In this document: positions 36,204-45,584 of the stretch, piece after piece | Layout: every line of letters starts with the position of its first letter | How positions within the stretch are numbered: position 1 is the stretch's first letter | DNA from: Sphingomonas sp. Root720 | GTDB lineage: Bacteria > Pseudomonadota > Alphaproteobacteria > Sphingomonadales > Sphingomonadaceae | Reading direction: 5' to 3' | DNA: 64,000 nucleotides | Assembly: GCF_001428605.1 (NCBI RefSeq) | Contig: NZ_LMID01000011.1 | Location: forward strand, 1 to 64,000 | The notes under the pieces: generated by a model | What the model saw: the letters and a program-made list of their open reading frames with translations, nothing else | Database searches by the model: none | What the model was told of the DNA's origin: nothing | Program-made: the position numbers and the translations under genes

Positions 36204-37006
36204 AATAGGCCTCCCGCCACAGCCGCCGCGACGAGCACCGCCACCGGGACCACGCCATCGAGCCGATCGAGCACGCCGCCATGGCCGGGCAGCAGCTTGC
36301 CGCTGTCCTTCACGCCCGAGCGCCGCTTGAGCCAGCTTTCGAACAGGTCCCCCATCTGTGCCGCGACCGCGAGCGGCGCGGCGGCAACCCAGCAGAATAG
36401 CGGCAGGCCGGCGGACCATGCGAGCAGCGCGCCGATGACGGCGGCGGCGACCATCCCCCCGATCAATCCCGCCCATGTCTTGTTGGGGCTGAGCGCCGGC
36501 GCGAGCCTGGGCCCGCCGATCGCCCGACCGGCGAAGAAAGCGCCGATGTCGGTCGCCCAGACGACGACGAGCGTCCAGAGCGCGAGGAAAAGCCCCTGCC
36601 CCGGCTGCTCACGCAGGAAGACCAGGGCCACCGCCGGAAACACCGCGTAGAGCACCCCCGCGCCGAGGCACGCGCGAAAGCTGACGACCGCGAGCAGGAT
36701 CGCCGCCAGTCCGGTCAAATCGACGGTCTGTGCGATCAGCCGTCCCGAAAGGGGGCCGAGCATCGCCGGATCGGCGAAGGAGATCGCCGACAGCATGAGC
36801 GCGGCGACGATCACCGCACCGAGAATCACCTGCCAGCGGCCCGCCCTGGCCATGGCGGCCCATTCCACCATCATCAGCACCGCGAGCAGCGACGACAAAC
36901 CCCAGAAGACCAGCCCGCCCAGCCACAGCGCGGCGATGGCCACAGCGATCATGGCGATACCGGACAGGATGCGGAGACGCAGTTCGGAGGCCGGAGCCTG
37001 TGCCAT
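36200..37006 (-). CDS. cdsA: Phosphatidate cytidylyltransferase
   Basis: Makes CDP-diacylglycerol, the precursor of all phospholipids, in the inner membrane. The 268-aa polytopic protein has about seven hydrophobic helices and ends with the CDS signature 'SGVKDSGKLLPGHGGVLDRL' near 232-251, containing the two Asp-rich metal sites. The ATG at 37006 lies four bases after the uppS stop. Downstream enzymes PssA and Psd, which use its product, are encoded at 41359-42925. Confidence 0.94.
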   Translation of the reverse strand: MAQAPASELRLRILSGIAMIAVAIAALWLGGLVFWGLSSLLAVLMMVEWAAMARAGRWQVILGAVIVAALMLSAISFADPAMLGPLSGRLIAQTVDLTGLAAILLAVVSFRACLGAGVLYAVFPAVALVFLREQPGQGLFLALWTLVVVWATDIGAFFAGRAIGGPRLAPALSPNKTWAGLIGGMVAAAVIGALLAWSAGLPLFCWVAAAPLAVAAQMGDLFESWLKRRSGVKDSGKLLPGHGGVLDRLDGVVPVAVLVAAAVAGGLL

Positions 37007-37010
37007 CGGT

Positions 37011-37757
37011 TTACCGGCCGCCGAAGCGGCGCTCCCGCGTGCCGAAATCGGTAATCGCCGCCGCCAGTGCCGCCCCGTCGAAATCGGGCCACAGCGTGTC
37101 GACGAACAGCAGTTCGGCATAGGCCGCCTGCCAGAGCAGGAAATTGGACAGGCGCCGCTCGCCCGAGGTGCGGATCAGCAGGTCGAGGGGCGGCAGGTCG
37201 TGCGTGTCGAGCCGGCCGTCGATTACCGAGCAGTCGATATCGTCGGGTGCGAGGCGGCCGTCGCGCACGTCGACGGCGATCTCCCGTACCGCGCGGACCA
37301 TCTCGTCCTGGGCGCCGTAGTTGAGCGCCAATACGAAATCGAGGCGGCGGTTGTCCCTGGTGCGCTCGACACCCTCTCGGACAAGGTCGATCAGGTCGCC
37401 TTCGAGGCCGCCGATGTCGCCGATCGTCCGCAGCCGGATGCCGTTGCGGTGGAGCTCGGCGACCTCCTTGCGCAGATAGTGGCGCAGCAGGCCCATCAGG
37501 TCCGAGACTTCTTCGGTCGATCGCCGCCAGTTTTCCGAGGAGAAGGCGTAGAGGGTCAGCGCCTGGAGGCCCATGTCCGCCGCGGCCTTGACGGTCGTGC
37601 GCACCGCCTCCGCACCCGCGCGGTGCCCCGCGACGCGCGGCAGGAAGCGGCGCTTGGCCCAGCGGCCATTGCCGTCCATGATGATCGCGACATGGCGCGG
37701 CGCCGTCCCCGCGCCGGCGAGGGCATTGGAAGCAGGACTGGCCGAAAGGCCGCTCAC
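37011..37757 (-). CDS. uppS: Undecaprenyl diphosphate synthase (cis-prenyltransferase)
   Basis: Elongates FPP with isopentenyl diphosphate to the C55 carrier lipid for wall synthesis. The core '[16 protein letters not shown]' carries the catalytic Asp near residue 27; other family blocks are '[13 protein letters not shown]' near 70 and '[20 protein letters not shown]' near 195-214. The GTG at 37757 overlaps the frr stop (GTGA) and gives 248 aa, the normal size; the upstream frame is frr shadow. Confidence 0.95.
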   Translation of the reverse strand: MSGLSASPASNALAGAGTAPRHVAIIMDGNGRWAKRRFLPRVAGHRAGAEAVRTTVKAAADMGLQALTLYAFSSENWRRSTEEVSDLMGLLRHYLRKEVAELHRNGIRLRTIGDIGGLEGDLIDLVREGVERTRDNRRLDFVLALNYGAQDEMVRAVREIAVDVRDGRLAPDDIDCSVIDGRLDTHDLPPLDLLIRTSGERRLSNFLLWQAAYAELLFVDTLWPDFDGAALAAAITDFGTRERRFGGR

Positions 37758-38311
37758 TTGCCGAGGATTTCCTTTTCCTTCGCCGCGGCCGCCGCGTCGA
37801 TCTCGGAAATGGTCGAATCGGTCAGCTTCTGCACCTCGGTTTCGCGGCGCTTGCGGTCGTCTTCGCTGATTTCGCCCTTCTTCTCGTCGGTCTTGAGGCT
37901 GTCCATGCCGTCGCGGCGGACGTTGCGCGCGGCGACCCGAGCCTTCTCCGCATATTGGCTGGCGAGCTTGGCCAGTTCCTTGCGGCGCTCTTCGGTCAGG
38001 TCGGGAATCGGAATGCGCAGAGTCTGGCCGTCGACGATCGGGTTGAGGCCGAGGCCGGCCGAGCGGATCGCCTTGTCGACAGGCCCGACATTCGAGCGAT
38101 CCCACACCTGCACCGACAGCATGCGCGGTTCGGGCGCGGTTACCGTGGCCGCCTGGTTGAGCGGCATATGGGCACCATAGATCTCGACCGTCACCGGATC
38201 GAGGAGGTTGACCGAGGCACGGCCGGTGCGCAGGCCGACCAAATCGCTCTTCAGCGCTTCGACGGCTCCGTGCATGCGGCGTTCGAGATCGGCCTTGTCA
38301 TAGGCTGGCAT
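37754..38311 (-). CDS. frr: Ribosome recycling factor
   Basis: Separates the post-termination ribosome together with EF-G. The 185-aa product matches the family length exactly and shows '[19 protein letters not shown]' near 21-39 and '[20 protein letters not shown]' near 112-131, forming the three-helix bundle hinge region. It follows pyrH by 12 bases and overlaps uppS, the order seen throughout alphaproteobacteria. Confidence 0.97.
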   Translation of the reverse strand: MPAYDKADLERRMHGAVEALKSDLVGLRTGRASVNLLDPVTVEIYGAHMPLNQAATVTAPEPRMLSVQVWDRSNVGPVDKAIRSAGLGLNPIVDGQTLRIPIPDLTEERRKELAKLASQYAEKARVAARNVRRDGMDSLKTDEKKGEISEDDRKRRETEVQKLTDSTISEIDAAAAAKEKEILGK

Positions 38312-38323
38312 GGATGCTTTCCC

Positions 38324-39037
38324 CTAGTTCTGAACAATCGTGGCCGTTCCGGAGCCCGCGAGCACCCGGGCCATGTTTCCTTGCTCACGGATGTTGAATA
38401 CCACGATAGGAATGTCGTTGTCGCGGCACAGCGCGACGGCGCTGGCGTCCATCACCTTCAGATCGTCCGCGAGGACGCGGTTGAAGGTCACGGTCTCGTA
38501 ACGGATGGCGGTCGGGTCCTTCTTCGGATCGGCGTTGTAGACGCCGTCGACCGAGGTTCCCTTGAAGAGCGCGTCGCAGCCCATTTCGGCTGCACGCAGC
38601 GCGGCGGCGCTGTCGGTGGTGAAATAGGGATTGCCGGTGCCGGCCGCGAAGATCACGATCCGGCCCTTCTCCAGATGCCGTTCGGCGCGGCGGCGGATGA
38701 AGGGCTCGCACACCGTGCTCATTGGGATCGCGGACTGGACGCGGGTGTCGACGCCGATCTGCTCGAGCGCGTTCTGGACGGCGAGCGCGTTCATCACCGT
38801 TGCCAGCATGCCCATATAGTCGGCGCTGGTACGGTCGAAGCCCTTGGCGGCCGCGGCGAGGCCGCGGAAGATGTTGCCGCCGCCGACGACGAGGCAGACC
38901 TCATATTGGGTGGCGACGTCGGCGATCTCGCGCGCGACACGGTTGACGGTCTCGGGATCGATGCCGAACTGCCCCTGCCCCATCAACACCTCGCCCGACA
39001 ACTTCAGCAGGATTCGTTTGAAGCGCGGACGGGCCAT
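38324..39037 (-). CDS. pyrH: Uridylate kinase
   Basis: Phosphorylates UMP to UDP; a hexameric enzyme of the amino acid kinase fold. The 237-aa sequence has '[13 protein letters not shown]' near 7-19, '[10 protein letters not shown]' near 51-60, '[15 protein letters not shown]' near 73-87 and '[20 protein letters not shown]' near 135-154. The ATG at 39037 gives the standard 'MARPRFKR' start; an in-frame codon at 39103 is shadow. It is separated from tsf by a strong terminator (39112-39154), so it has its own promoter or depends on read-through. Confidence 0.97.
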   Translation of the reverse strand: MARPRFKRILLKLSGEVLMGQGQFGIDPETVNRVAREIADVATQYEVCLVVGGGNIFRGLAAAAKGFDRTSADYMGMLATVMNALAVQNALEQIGVDTRVQSAIPMSTVCEPFIRRRAERHLEKGRIVIFAAGTGNPYFTTDSAAALRAAEMGCDALFKGTSVDGVYNADPKKDPTAIRYETVTFNRVLADDLKVMDASAVALCRDNDIPIVVFNIREQGNMARVLAGSGTATIVQN

Positions 39038-39111
39038 AGGCTTTGACAACTCTTGTTCTGTAAGCGTGGCGGGCACCTTAGGGGCAGGTTTCGAGCCTGC
39101 CAAGCGCCCAT

Positions 39112-39154
39112 AAAAAAGGCCCGCTCTTCCGGCCTGTTACCGGAAGAGCGGGCC
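39112..39154 (-). terminator. Strong intrinsic terminator after tsf
   Basis: A perfect 15-bp stem (39118-39132 with 39140-39154, loop of seven) is followed on the minus strand by TTTTTTA. It lies 14 bases beyond the tsf stop and should end most rpsB-tsf transcripts before pyrH. Confidence 0.93.
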
Positions 39155-39168
39155 CCTTCTCGATCCGA

Positions 39169-40092
39169 TCAGCCCTTGACGGCCGCGGCGACCTCGGCAG
39201 CGAAGTCGCTGGCTTCCTTCTCGATGCCTTCACCGAGCTGGAAACGGACATAGTCCTTCAACGCGATCGAGCCACCGGCCGCCTTCGCGGCGTTGGCGAC
39301 GACCTGCGCGATGGGGGTCTTGTTGTCGATCACGAAGACCTGGCTGAGCAGCGCGTTCTCCTTGCGGAACTTCGCGACCGCGCCCTGCACCATCTTCTCG
39401 ATGATCTCGGCGGGCTTGCCCGATTCGGCGGCCTTCTCGGCGGCGATCGCGCGCTCGCGCTCGATCACGGCCGGGTCGAGCCCATCCTCGGTCAGCGCCT
39501 GCGGGAAAGCGGCAGCGATATGCATCGCGATCTGCTTGCCGACGGCTTCCATCTCCGCGACCGGGGCATCGCCCTCGAGCGCGACGAGCACGCCGATCTT
39601 GCCGAGACCCGGCGCGGCAGCGTTGTGCACGTAGGGAACGACGGTGCCCTTCGACACCTCGACCACCTTGGCGCGGCGCAGCGTCTGGTTCTCACCGATC
39701 GTCGCGACGTTCGAGGTCAGCTTCTCCGACACGGTGCCGCCGCCCGGGTAACCGGCGCCGGCCAGCGCGGCGACGTCAGCGCCAGCGGTCAACGCGAGCT
39801 TGGTCACGGTGCGGACGAAATCCTGGAACTGGTCGTTCTTGGCGACGAAGTCGGTTTCGGAATTGACCTCGACCGCGGCACCCCGGGTGCCTTCGACGGT
39901 GACGCCGACCAGGCCCTCGGCCGCGGTGCGGCTCGACTTCTTGGCGGCGGTGGCGAGGCCCTTGGTGCGCAGCCAGTCGACCGCGGCTTCCATGTCGCCG
40001 TTGTTCTCGGTCAGCGCCTTCTTGCAATCCATCATGCCGGCGCCGGACTTCTCGCGAAGCTCCTTGACGGCAGCAGCGGTGATCTCCGCCAT
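39169..40092 (-). CDS. tsf: Translation elongation factor Ts
   Basis: Guanine nucleotide exchange factor for EF-Tu. The 307-aa product has the N-terminal UBA-like helix '[20 protein letters not shown]' near 9-28 and the core '[14 protein letters not shown]' near 80, the TDFV element that contacts EF-Tu. The start at 40092 gives the canonical '[14 protein letters not shown]'. The gene follows rpsB by 115 bases; that gap holds a paired palindromic repeat. Confidence 0.97.
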   Translation of the reverse strand: MAEITAAAVKELREKSGAGMMDCKKALTENNGDMEAAVDWLRTKGLATAAKKSSRTAAEGLVGVTVEGTRGAAVEVNSETDFVAKNDQFQDFVRTVTKLALTAGADVAALAGAGYPGGGTVSEKLTSNVATIGENQTLRRAKVVEVSKGTVVPYVHNAAAPGLGKIGVLVALEGDAPVAEMEAVGKQIAMHIAAAFPQALTEDGLDPAVIERERAIAAEKAAESGKPAEIIEKMVQGAVAKFRKENALLSQVFVIDNKTPIAQVVANAAKAAGGSIALKDYVRFQLGEGIEKEASDFAAEVAAAVKG

Positions 40093-40114
40093 AGGCTTTT
40101 CCTTTCGTACAAAT

Positions 40115-40198
40115 GCGTCACCCCGGCCTAGGCCGGGGTCCCACAGGATCATCGTGCGAGCCACGATCCGCGAGATCCCGGCCTAGGCCGGGATGACG
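40115..40198. repeat. Paired palindromic intergenic repeat between rpsB and tsf
   Basis: Two palindromes, ccccggcctaggccgggg (40121-40138) and atcccggcctaggccgggat (40175-40194), stand in inverted orientation, bounded outside by GTCA and TGAC. The whole unit is a large imperfect inverted repeat of a type scattered between genes in many sphingomonads. It is transcribed within the rpsB-tsf unit and would form a cruciform or a long hairpin RNA. Confidence 0.85.
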
Positions 40199-40207
40199 AT
40201 AGAAATA

Positions 40208-40960
40208 TTACGCCAGAGCTTCTTCGCTCGGAGCCTCGATCGCGGCACCGAGGTCTTCGCCACGGGCCTGACGGCCGCCCTGGATGCCACGGGTCGCGGC
40301 TTCGGCAACGACCTCGCAATAGAGACGGATCGCGCGGGCGGCGTCGTCATTGGCGGGCACCGGGAAGGCGATACCGTCGGGGCTGACGTTCGAATCGAGG
40401 ATCGCGACGACTGGAATGCCAAGCGTGTTGGCTTCCTTGATCGCCAGCTCTTCCTTGTTGGCGTCGATCACGAACATCACGTCCGGAATACCGCCCATGT
40501 CGCGGATGCCGCCGAGCGACAGCTCGAACTTGTCGCGCTCACGGGTGAGCTGGAGGACTTCCTTCTTGGTCAGGCCGTGGGTGTCGCCCGACAGCTGCTC
40601 CTCGAGCGCCTTGAAGCGCTTGATCGACATCGAAATGGTCTTCCAGTTGGTGAGCATGCCGCCCAGCCAGCGATGGTTGACATAATGCTGACCCGAACGG
40701 CGCGCGGCCTCGGCGATCGGCTCCTGCGCCTGGCGCTTGGTGCCGACGAACAGGACCTTGCCGCCGTGCTGGACGGTCTGGCTGATGAAGTCGAGCGCAC
40801 GCGCCATCAGCGGCACGGTCTGCGAGAGATCGATGATGTGGATGCCGTTACGATCGCCGAACAGATACGGCTTCATTTTCGGATTCCAGCGGTGAGTCTG
40901 GTGACCGAAATGCGCGCCGGCGTCGAGCAACGCCTGCATGGAGACGGTGGGAGCCGCCAT
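40208..40960 (-). CDS. rpsB: 30S ribosomal protein S2
   Basis: The 250-aa product shows the S2 landmarks '[20 protein letters not shown]' near 8-27, '[20 protein letters not shown]' near 71-90 and '[16 protein letters not shown]' near 93-108, plus '[20 protein letters not shown]' near 185-204. The ATG at 40960 has a GGAGAAA SD. The leader upstream (40991-41035) folds into a strong nested hairpin, suggesting S2-dependent autoregulation as known from other bacteria. First gene of the rpsB-tsf unit. Confidence 0.97.
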   Translation of the reverse strand: MAAPTVSMQALLDAGAHFGHQTHRWNPKMKPYLFGDRNGIHIIDLSQTVPLMARALDFISQTVQHGGKVLFVGTKRQAQEPIAEAARRSGQHYVNHRWLGGMLTNWKTISMSIKRFKALEEQLSGDTHGLTKKEVLQLTRERDKFELSLGGIRDMGGIPDVMFVIDANKEELAIKEANTLGIPVVAILDSNVSPDGIAFPVPANDDAARAIRLYCEVVAEAATRGIQGGRQARGEDLGAAIEAPSEEALA

Positions 40961-40990
40961 AGGATTTTCTCCTTACCCGGTTGAACCTCT

Positions 40991-41035
40991 GTGGGGCAGG
41001 AACCGGGAAACCCGGCACCGGTATGGATGCCCCAC
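40991..41035 (-). promoter_or_regulatory. Structured leader of rpsB
   Basis: On the minus strand, upstream of the rpsB SD, GTGGGGCA (41028-41035) pairs with TGCCCCAC (40991-40998), enclosing a second hairpin CCGGG-TTT-CCCGG (41003-41015). E. coli S2 represses its own leader through a structured RNA element; this one is a candidate counterpart, though the sequence is not one I recognise. The rest of 41036-41192 shows no gene. Confidence 0.6.
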
Positions 41036-41192
41036 ATGTGGAATGACGGCGCCTCTATGCGACCTGTCGTGCAAAATCAAGGCTTGACGAGCCAGAACAA
41101 ATCAGGAACAAGGGGAACAGAACAAGATTTCAGGCGCTTTCAGCAGCATCAGGAAGCCGACGCGCCGGAAGCGGACGACAAAGGACAAGACG

Positions 41193-41417
41193 ATGCTTCA
41201 GCTTCTCTCCTTCGCCCTGTTCTCGGGCGTGTTTGCCATCTCGATCGCGGCGATCGCCGCCACGGTCCGTTCCGAAATGCCCTATATTCTGCGTGCATTG
41301 GGAATCCTCCCCTCGCCCACTCCGCCGCTCCGTCCGGTTGCGGAGCGCCGGTTCCGCGTCATTCGGCCGCTGCAGGGCCAGCCGGTGTCGGCACGGGCGT
41401 TCCGCGCTGCCGCCTGA
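41193..41417 (+). CDS. Small membrane-anchored protein, 74 aa
   Basis: An ATG at 41193 is preceded by AAGGA at seven bases' spacing. The 74-aa product has one N-terminal membrane helix ('LSFALFSGVFAISIAAIAAT') followed by a short basic and Pro-rich tail. Small proteins of this shape are common beside pssA in sphingomonads by impression. Its last 59 bases overlap the 3' end of the convergent pssA gene. Function unknown. Confidence 0.6.
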   Translation: MLQLLSFALFSGVFAISIAAIAATVRSEMPYILRALGILPSPTPPLRPVAERRFRVIRPLQGQPVSARAFRAAA

Positions 41418-42153
41418 TGCGGCGGTAGGATGCGGCGCTGAACGGTATCGTCGCAAAATAGCCGATCATGAAGACGCTGAGCGTGTGCCAAGGCGCGCTG
41501 AACAGGGCCGCGCCCAGCATCGCCACCAGCAGTAGCGCCGGCAGCCGCCAGGCGCGCGAAATGTGTATCGACGACCAGCTGTAGGTTGCGACGTCGGAGA
41601 TCATCAGGAAGCCGGTGAGCGTGGCCCATGCACAGATGAAATAGGGATCGCGGAACCACCACAGGTCGCTCCACAGCCACATCGCGACCGGCACCAGCAT
41701 CAAGCCCGCGCCGAGCGGTGCCGGGACGCCGGTCAGGAAACCCGCCGTCTTGCGCGGATGCTCCGCCGTATCGATCGAGGCGTTGAAACGGGCGAGCCGC
41801 AGCGCCGCGCAGACCGCATAGCCGAGCGCGAAGATCCAGCCGAAGCGCGGGATCTCGTTCAATGACCACAGGAACATGATGATCGCGGGCGAGACGCCGA
41901 AAGCGATCACGTCCGACAGCGAGTCGAGTTCGGCGCCGAACCGGCTCTCTCCCTTCAACAGACGCGCGATCCGCCCGTCGAGGCCGTCGAGGACGCCGGC
42001 GATCGCGATCGCGATCAGCGCCTTCTCCCAGTCTCCGGCGATGGCGAAGCGCACGCCGGTCAGCCCCGAGCAGAGCGCCAGTGCGGTCACCGCATTGGGG
42101 GCGACCGCGCGGGCGGGGATCCCGCGCCGTATATTCTCGCGACGGCCACGCAT
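41359..42153 (-). CDS. pssA: CDP-diacylglycerol-serine O-phosphatidyltransferase
   Basis: Makes phosphatidylserine from CDP-diacylglycerol and serine. The 264-aa membrane protein has the CDP-alcohol phosphotransferase motif: 'DGLDGRIARLL' (DG..AR) near 56, then G and the two Asp of 'ELDSLSD' at the expected spacing near 74-80. About seven membrane helices follow. It lies 37 bases after psd, whose product then decarboxylates phosphatidylserine, so the pair forms the phosphatidylethanolamine pathway. Confidence 0.94.
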   Translation of the reverse strand: MRGRRENIRRGIPARAVAPNAVTALALCSGLTGVRFAIAGDWEKALIAIAIAGVLDGLDGRIARLLKGESRFGAELDSLSDVIAFGVSPAIIMFLWSLNEIPRFGWIFALGYAVCAALRLARFNASIDTAEHPRKTAGFLTGVPAPLGAGLMLVPVAMWLWSDLWWFRDPYFICAWATLTGFLMISDVATYSWSSIHISRAWRLPALLLVAMLGAALFSAPWHTLSVFMIGYFATIPFSAASYRRIRRQRGTPVPTPAGPAAAE

Positions 42154-42190
42154 CAGGCGACCACATCCATGCCGATGGAAAGGGCTATCG

Positions 42191-42925
42191 TCACTGTGCC
42201 GCGCCGATGCTGCGATCGGCCTCGCCGAGCTTCGCTATCACGGTCTCGCCCGCGATGGTCCGCTGGCCGAGCGCGACCCGGTGGCCGGTACCGGCCGGCA
42301 GATAGACGTCGACCCGGCTGCCGAAACGGATCAGGCCGACCCGCTGGCCGAGACCGACCACGTCGCCGGTCTTGACGAACGGCATGATCCGCCGCGCGAC
42401 GAGGCCGGCGATCTGAGTGAAGCCGATGCGGGTGCCGTCGGCGCCCTCGACAAGGAAATGCTGGCGCTCATTCTCCTCGCTCGCCTTGTCGAGATCGGCG
42501 TTGAGGAAACTGCCGGCGATATAGGCGACCCGCTTGATCGTGCCGGGGATCGGCGTGCGGTTGATGTGGACGTCGAACACCGACATGAAAATCGAGACAC
42601 GGGTCATCGGCCCGTCGCCGAGCCCTTCCTCGCCGGCGAGCTCGCGCGGCGGCGGCACCGTGACGATCATCGTCACCAGCCCGTCGGCGGGCGCGATCAC
42701 CAGCCCCTCGCCCGTCGGCGTGCTGCGGATCGGGTCGCGGAAGAACGCCGCCACCCAGATGGTGATCCCGGCCATCGGCCAGGCGAGCGTTTCCCAGGCC
42801 AGCAGCGCGAAGATCAGGCAGATCACGGCTGAGAGCAGGACGAATTTGCGGCCTTCGGGGTGGACGCTGGGCCAGCGCCACTTGACCGAGGTCGTTCCGA
42901 TGTCGGGTTTGTCGAGGGATGTCAT
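42191..42925 (-). CDS. psd: Phosphatidylserine decarboxylase (short form)
   Basis: Pyruvoyl enzyme converting phosphatidylserine to phosphatidylethanolamine. The 244-aa product shows one or two membrane helices near 32-58 and the catalytic core '[17 protein letters not shown]' near 110-126 and '[15 protein letters not shown]' near 208-222, where self-cleavage at Gly-Ser generates the pyruvoyl group. The RFGSR form marks the short alphaproteobacterial/archaeal-type class. I start at the ATG 42925; the upstream in-frame codon lies in a region without coding character. Confidence 0.94.
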   Translation of the reverse strand: MTSLDKPDIGTTSVKWRWPSVHPEGRKFVLLSAVICLIFALLAWETLAWPMAGITIWVAAFFRDPIRSTPTGEGLVIAPADGLVTMIVTVPPPRELAGEEGLGDGPMTRVSIFMSVFDVHINRTPIPGTIKRVAYIAGSFLNADLDKASEENERQHFLVEGADGTRIGFTQIAGLVARRIMPFVKTGDVVGLGQRVGLIRFGSRVDVYLPAGTGHRVALGQRTIAGETVIAKLGEADRSIGAAQ

Positions 42926-43089
42926 CGCTGCATAGTAGGGCTGCCGGATCGGGCTGACAATCTGCCCCACCCACTTCGGGTTCCGCTTTTCCGCGCCATG
43001 GCGAGAATAATTTGGGTCTGGAACGGTTGATCCCGCCGGTTTGCTGGCATAGGGACGGCCGGAACTTTCCTCCCCGGAGATAGAAAAGC

Positions 43090-44310
43090 ATGGCGAAGAT
43101 CAAGGTGAAAACTCCCGTCGTCGAGCTCGACGGCGACGAAATGACGCGCATCATCTGGCAATGGATTCGCGAGCGCCTGATCCTCCCTTATCTCGACATC
43201 GATCTCAAATATTATGATCTCTCGGTCGAGAAGCGCGACGAGACCAACGATCAGATCACCATCGATAGCGCCAAGGCGATTCAGAAGTACGGGGTCGGCG
43301 TGAAGTGCGCCACGATCACCCCGGACGAGGCCCGCGTCGAGGAGTTCAAGCTCAAGAAGATGTGGAAGTCGCCGAACGGCACGATCCGCAACATCCTCGG
43401 CGGCGTCGTCTTCCGCGAGCCGATCGTGATCAAGAACGTCCCCAGGCTGGTGCCGGGCTGGACCGATCCGATCGTCGTGGGCCGCCATGCCTTCGGCGAC
43501 CAGTATCGCGCCACCGATTTCCTCGTCCCCGGCCCCGGCAAGCTCCGCATGGTGTTCGAAGGCGACGATGGCGAGACGATCGAACACGAGGTCTTCCAAT
43601 ATCCGTCGGCCGGCGTCGCGATGGGCATGTACAATCTCGACGAATCGATCCGCGACTTCGCCCGCGCCAGCATGAACTATGCGTTCGATCGCGGATGGCC
43701 GCTGTACCTGTCGACCAAGAACACGATCCTCAAGGCCTATGACGGTCGCTTCAAGGACCTGTTCCAGGAAGTGTTCGACGCCGAGTTCGCCGACAAGTTC
43801 AAGGCGCGTAACATCGTCTACGAGCATCGTCTGATCGACGACATGGTCGCCTCGGCGCTCAAGTGGAGCGGAAAGTTCGTCTGGGCCTGCAAGAATTACG
43901 ACGGCGACGTCCAGTCGGACACCGTTGCGCAGGGCTTCGGTTCGCTGGGCCTGATGACCTCGGTGCTGATGTCGCCCGACGGCAAGACGATCGAGGCCGA
44001 GGCCGCGCACGGCACCGTCACCCGTCACTATCGCATGCACCAGCAGGGCAAGCAGACCTCGACCAATCCGATCGCCTCGATCTTCGCCTGGACGCAGGGC
44101 CTGCAGTTCCGCGGCAAGTTCGACGACACGCCCGACGTCGTCAAGTTCGCCGAGACGCTCGAGCGGGTCTGCATCGAGACCGTCGAGAAGGGCGGCATGA
44201 CCAAGGATCTCGCGATCCTGATCGGTCCGGACCAGCCCTGGATGACGACCGAGCAGTTCTTCGAGCAGATCCGCGTCAACCTCGAGACCGAGATGGCCAG
44301 CTGGGCTTGA
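43090..44310 (+). CDS. icd: NADP-dependent isocitrate dehydrogenase (eukaryotic-type)
   Basis: TCA-cycle enzyme, oxidative decarboxylation of isocitrate to 2-oxoglutarate. The 406-aa length and sequence '[19 protein letters not shown]' near 10-28, '[20 protein letters not shown]' near 94-113 and '[20 protein letters not shown]' near 308-327 mark the homodimeric eukaryotic-like type, common in alphaproteobacteria. The Arg/His pair of the last motif reads NADP. A strong terminator follows. It is monocistronic. Confidence 0.97.
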   Translation: MAKIKVKTPVVELDGDEMTRIIWQWIRERLILPYLDIDLKYYDLSVEKRDETNDQITIDSAKAIQKYGVGVKCATITPDEARVEEFKLKKMWKSPNGTIRNILGGVVFREPIVIKNVPRLVPGWTDPIVVGRHAFGDQYRATDFLVPGPGKLRMVFEGDDGETIEHEVFQYPSAGVAMGMYNLDESIRDFARASMNYAFDRGWPLYLSTKNTILKAYDGRFKDLFQEVFDAEFADKFKARNIVYEHRLIDDMVASALKWSGKFVWACKNYDGDVQSDTVAQGFGSLGLMTSVLMSPDGKTIEAEAAHGTVTRHYRMHQQGKQTSTNPIASIFAWTQGLQFRGKFDDTPDVVKFAETLERVCIETVEKGGMTKDLAILIGPDQPWMTTEQFFEQIRVNLETEMASWA

Positions 44311-44331
44311 TCTCGAACGATTTCTGAGATT

Positions 44332-44364
44332 GGGGCGTCATTCCACTGGAATGGCGCCCTTTTT
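44332..44364 (+). terminator. Intrinsic terminator after icd
   Basis: A 12-bp stem with one G-T pair (44333-44344 with 44348-44359, loop ACT) is followed by TTTTTC. It sits 22 bases after the icd stop and abuts the convergent monooxygenase gene. Confidence 0.92.
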
Positions 44365-45569
44365 CATTTGCGGATCGCGGCGGGTGAACGAATATGTTCG
44401 CGCCTGACGCCGAGCCCAACGATACGCGCCGGGATGCGCTGCAGGATCGGAAAGCGATCGAGCATGCGCAGCGCGAAGGGCGCCTTCATCTGCGCGTTGG
44501 CGCTCAATGTCGGGCCAAGCACCCTCGCATGGACGACCCGCTGCATCCCCTGGACGACCCGGACTGGAAATAGCCGCCGCGCCTGTACCTGTGCCAGCAG
44601 GCGGTCGACCGCTTCGCCTCTCGCCAACGGGCCCGCCAGGATGTTCGCAGCGGCAACCGCATCCTGGATCGCCAGGTTGATCCCCACCCCGCCGACTGGA
44701 GACATGGCGTGGGCGGCATCGCCGATCGCGAGAAAGCCCGGCCGATGCCAGCGGGTCAGCCTGTCGAGCGAGACCGAGAGGAGCTTGACGTCATCCCAGG
44801 ATCGGATTGCGTCGAGGCTTGCCGCGATCTCCGGCACCGCCAGCGCAACCCGTTTCCGGAAATCGTCGAGTCCCCCGGCGCGAATCCGGTCGGCGCCGCC
44901 CTTGGCGAACACGAAGGCGCATTGCCAATAATCGCCTCGATCGATCATCGCGATCACGGTGCCGGGGGTGAAGCGTCCCATCGTGTCGTTGTGGCGCGTG
45001 CGGGGCTTCGGCACCCGGAACCAGAAGATGTCGATCGGCGCGCCCAGGTCCCGGCGCGCCAGACCCGCAGCGTCGCGCAGCACCGAGCCTCGCCCGTCGG
45101 CGCCAATCACCAGATCGGCGGCGATCCGCTCGCCGTCCTTCAGCACGACACCGCCAATCCGGCCGCCATCAAGGACAAGGTCGACGACCTCGCTGTCCAT
45201 GCGCAGCGAGAAAGCCGGCCAGCGCGCGGCCGCATCGCGCACGAAATCGAGGAAATGCCATTGCGGCATCATCATCATGAACTTGTGGCGGACCGGCAGG
45301 TGGGTCAGGTCGGCGACCCGGTAGGAGCGCCCGCCCACAGACGCGAAAATGTCGGTGACGACGTCGTGCTCGCGCAGGAGCAGCGCTTCGGCCAGGCCCA
45401 GTTCGTCGAACAGCTCGATCGTCGACGGATGGACGGTGTCGCCCCGGAAGTCCCGCAGGAAATCCCCATGCTTCTCGATCACCAGCGTCTCGACGCCGGC
45501 GCGCGCGAACAACAGGCCCGCCATCATGCCCGCGGGGCCGCCGCCCGCTATGACCAGCCTGTTTCCCAT
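44364..45569 (-). CDS. FAD-dependent aromatic-ring monooxygenase-like protein
   Basis: Single-component flavoprotein of the PHBH fold, 401 aa. The dinucleotide motif is 'VIAGGGPAGMMAGLLFARAG' near 6-25, the FAD/NADPH motif 'LVIGADGRGS' near 157-166 and the late 'GDAAHAMSPVGGVGINLAIQ' near 285-304. The UbiH/UbiF/PHBH families cannot be separated by eye, and no ubiquinone or aromatic pathway gene is adjacent. The gene lies 15 bases after the CPA2 antiporter on the same strand. Confidence 0.85.
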   Translation of the reverse strand: MGNRLVIAGGGPAGMMAGLLFARAGVETLVIEKHGDFLRDFRGDTVHPSTIELFDELGLAEALLLREHDVVTDIFASVGGRSYRVADLTHLPVRHKFMMMMPQWHFLDFVRDAAARWPAFSLRMDSEVVDLVLDGGRIGGVVLKDGERIAADLVIGADGRGSVLRDAAGLARRDLGAPIDIFWFRVPKPRTRHNDTMGRFTPGTVIAMIDRGDYWQCAFVFAKGGADRIRAGGLDDFRKRVALAVPEIAASLDAIRSWDDVKLLSVSLDRLTRWHRPGFLAIGDAAHAMSPVGGVGINLAIQDAVAAANILAGPLARGEAVDRLLAQVQARRLFPVRVVQGMQRVVHARVLGPTLSANAQMKAPFALRMLDRFPILQRIPARIVGLGVRREHIRSPAAIRK

Positions 45570-45584
45570 CGATGACCTCTCCGC

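Noticed and set aside
40107-40207. CRISPR-like repeats between rpsB and tsf
   Set aside because: Only two palindromes in inverted orientation, no regular spacers and no cas genes.
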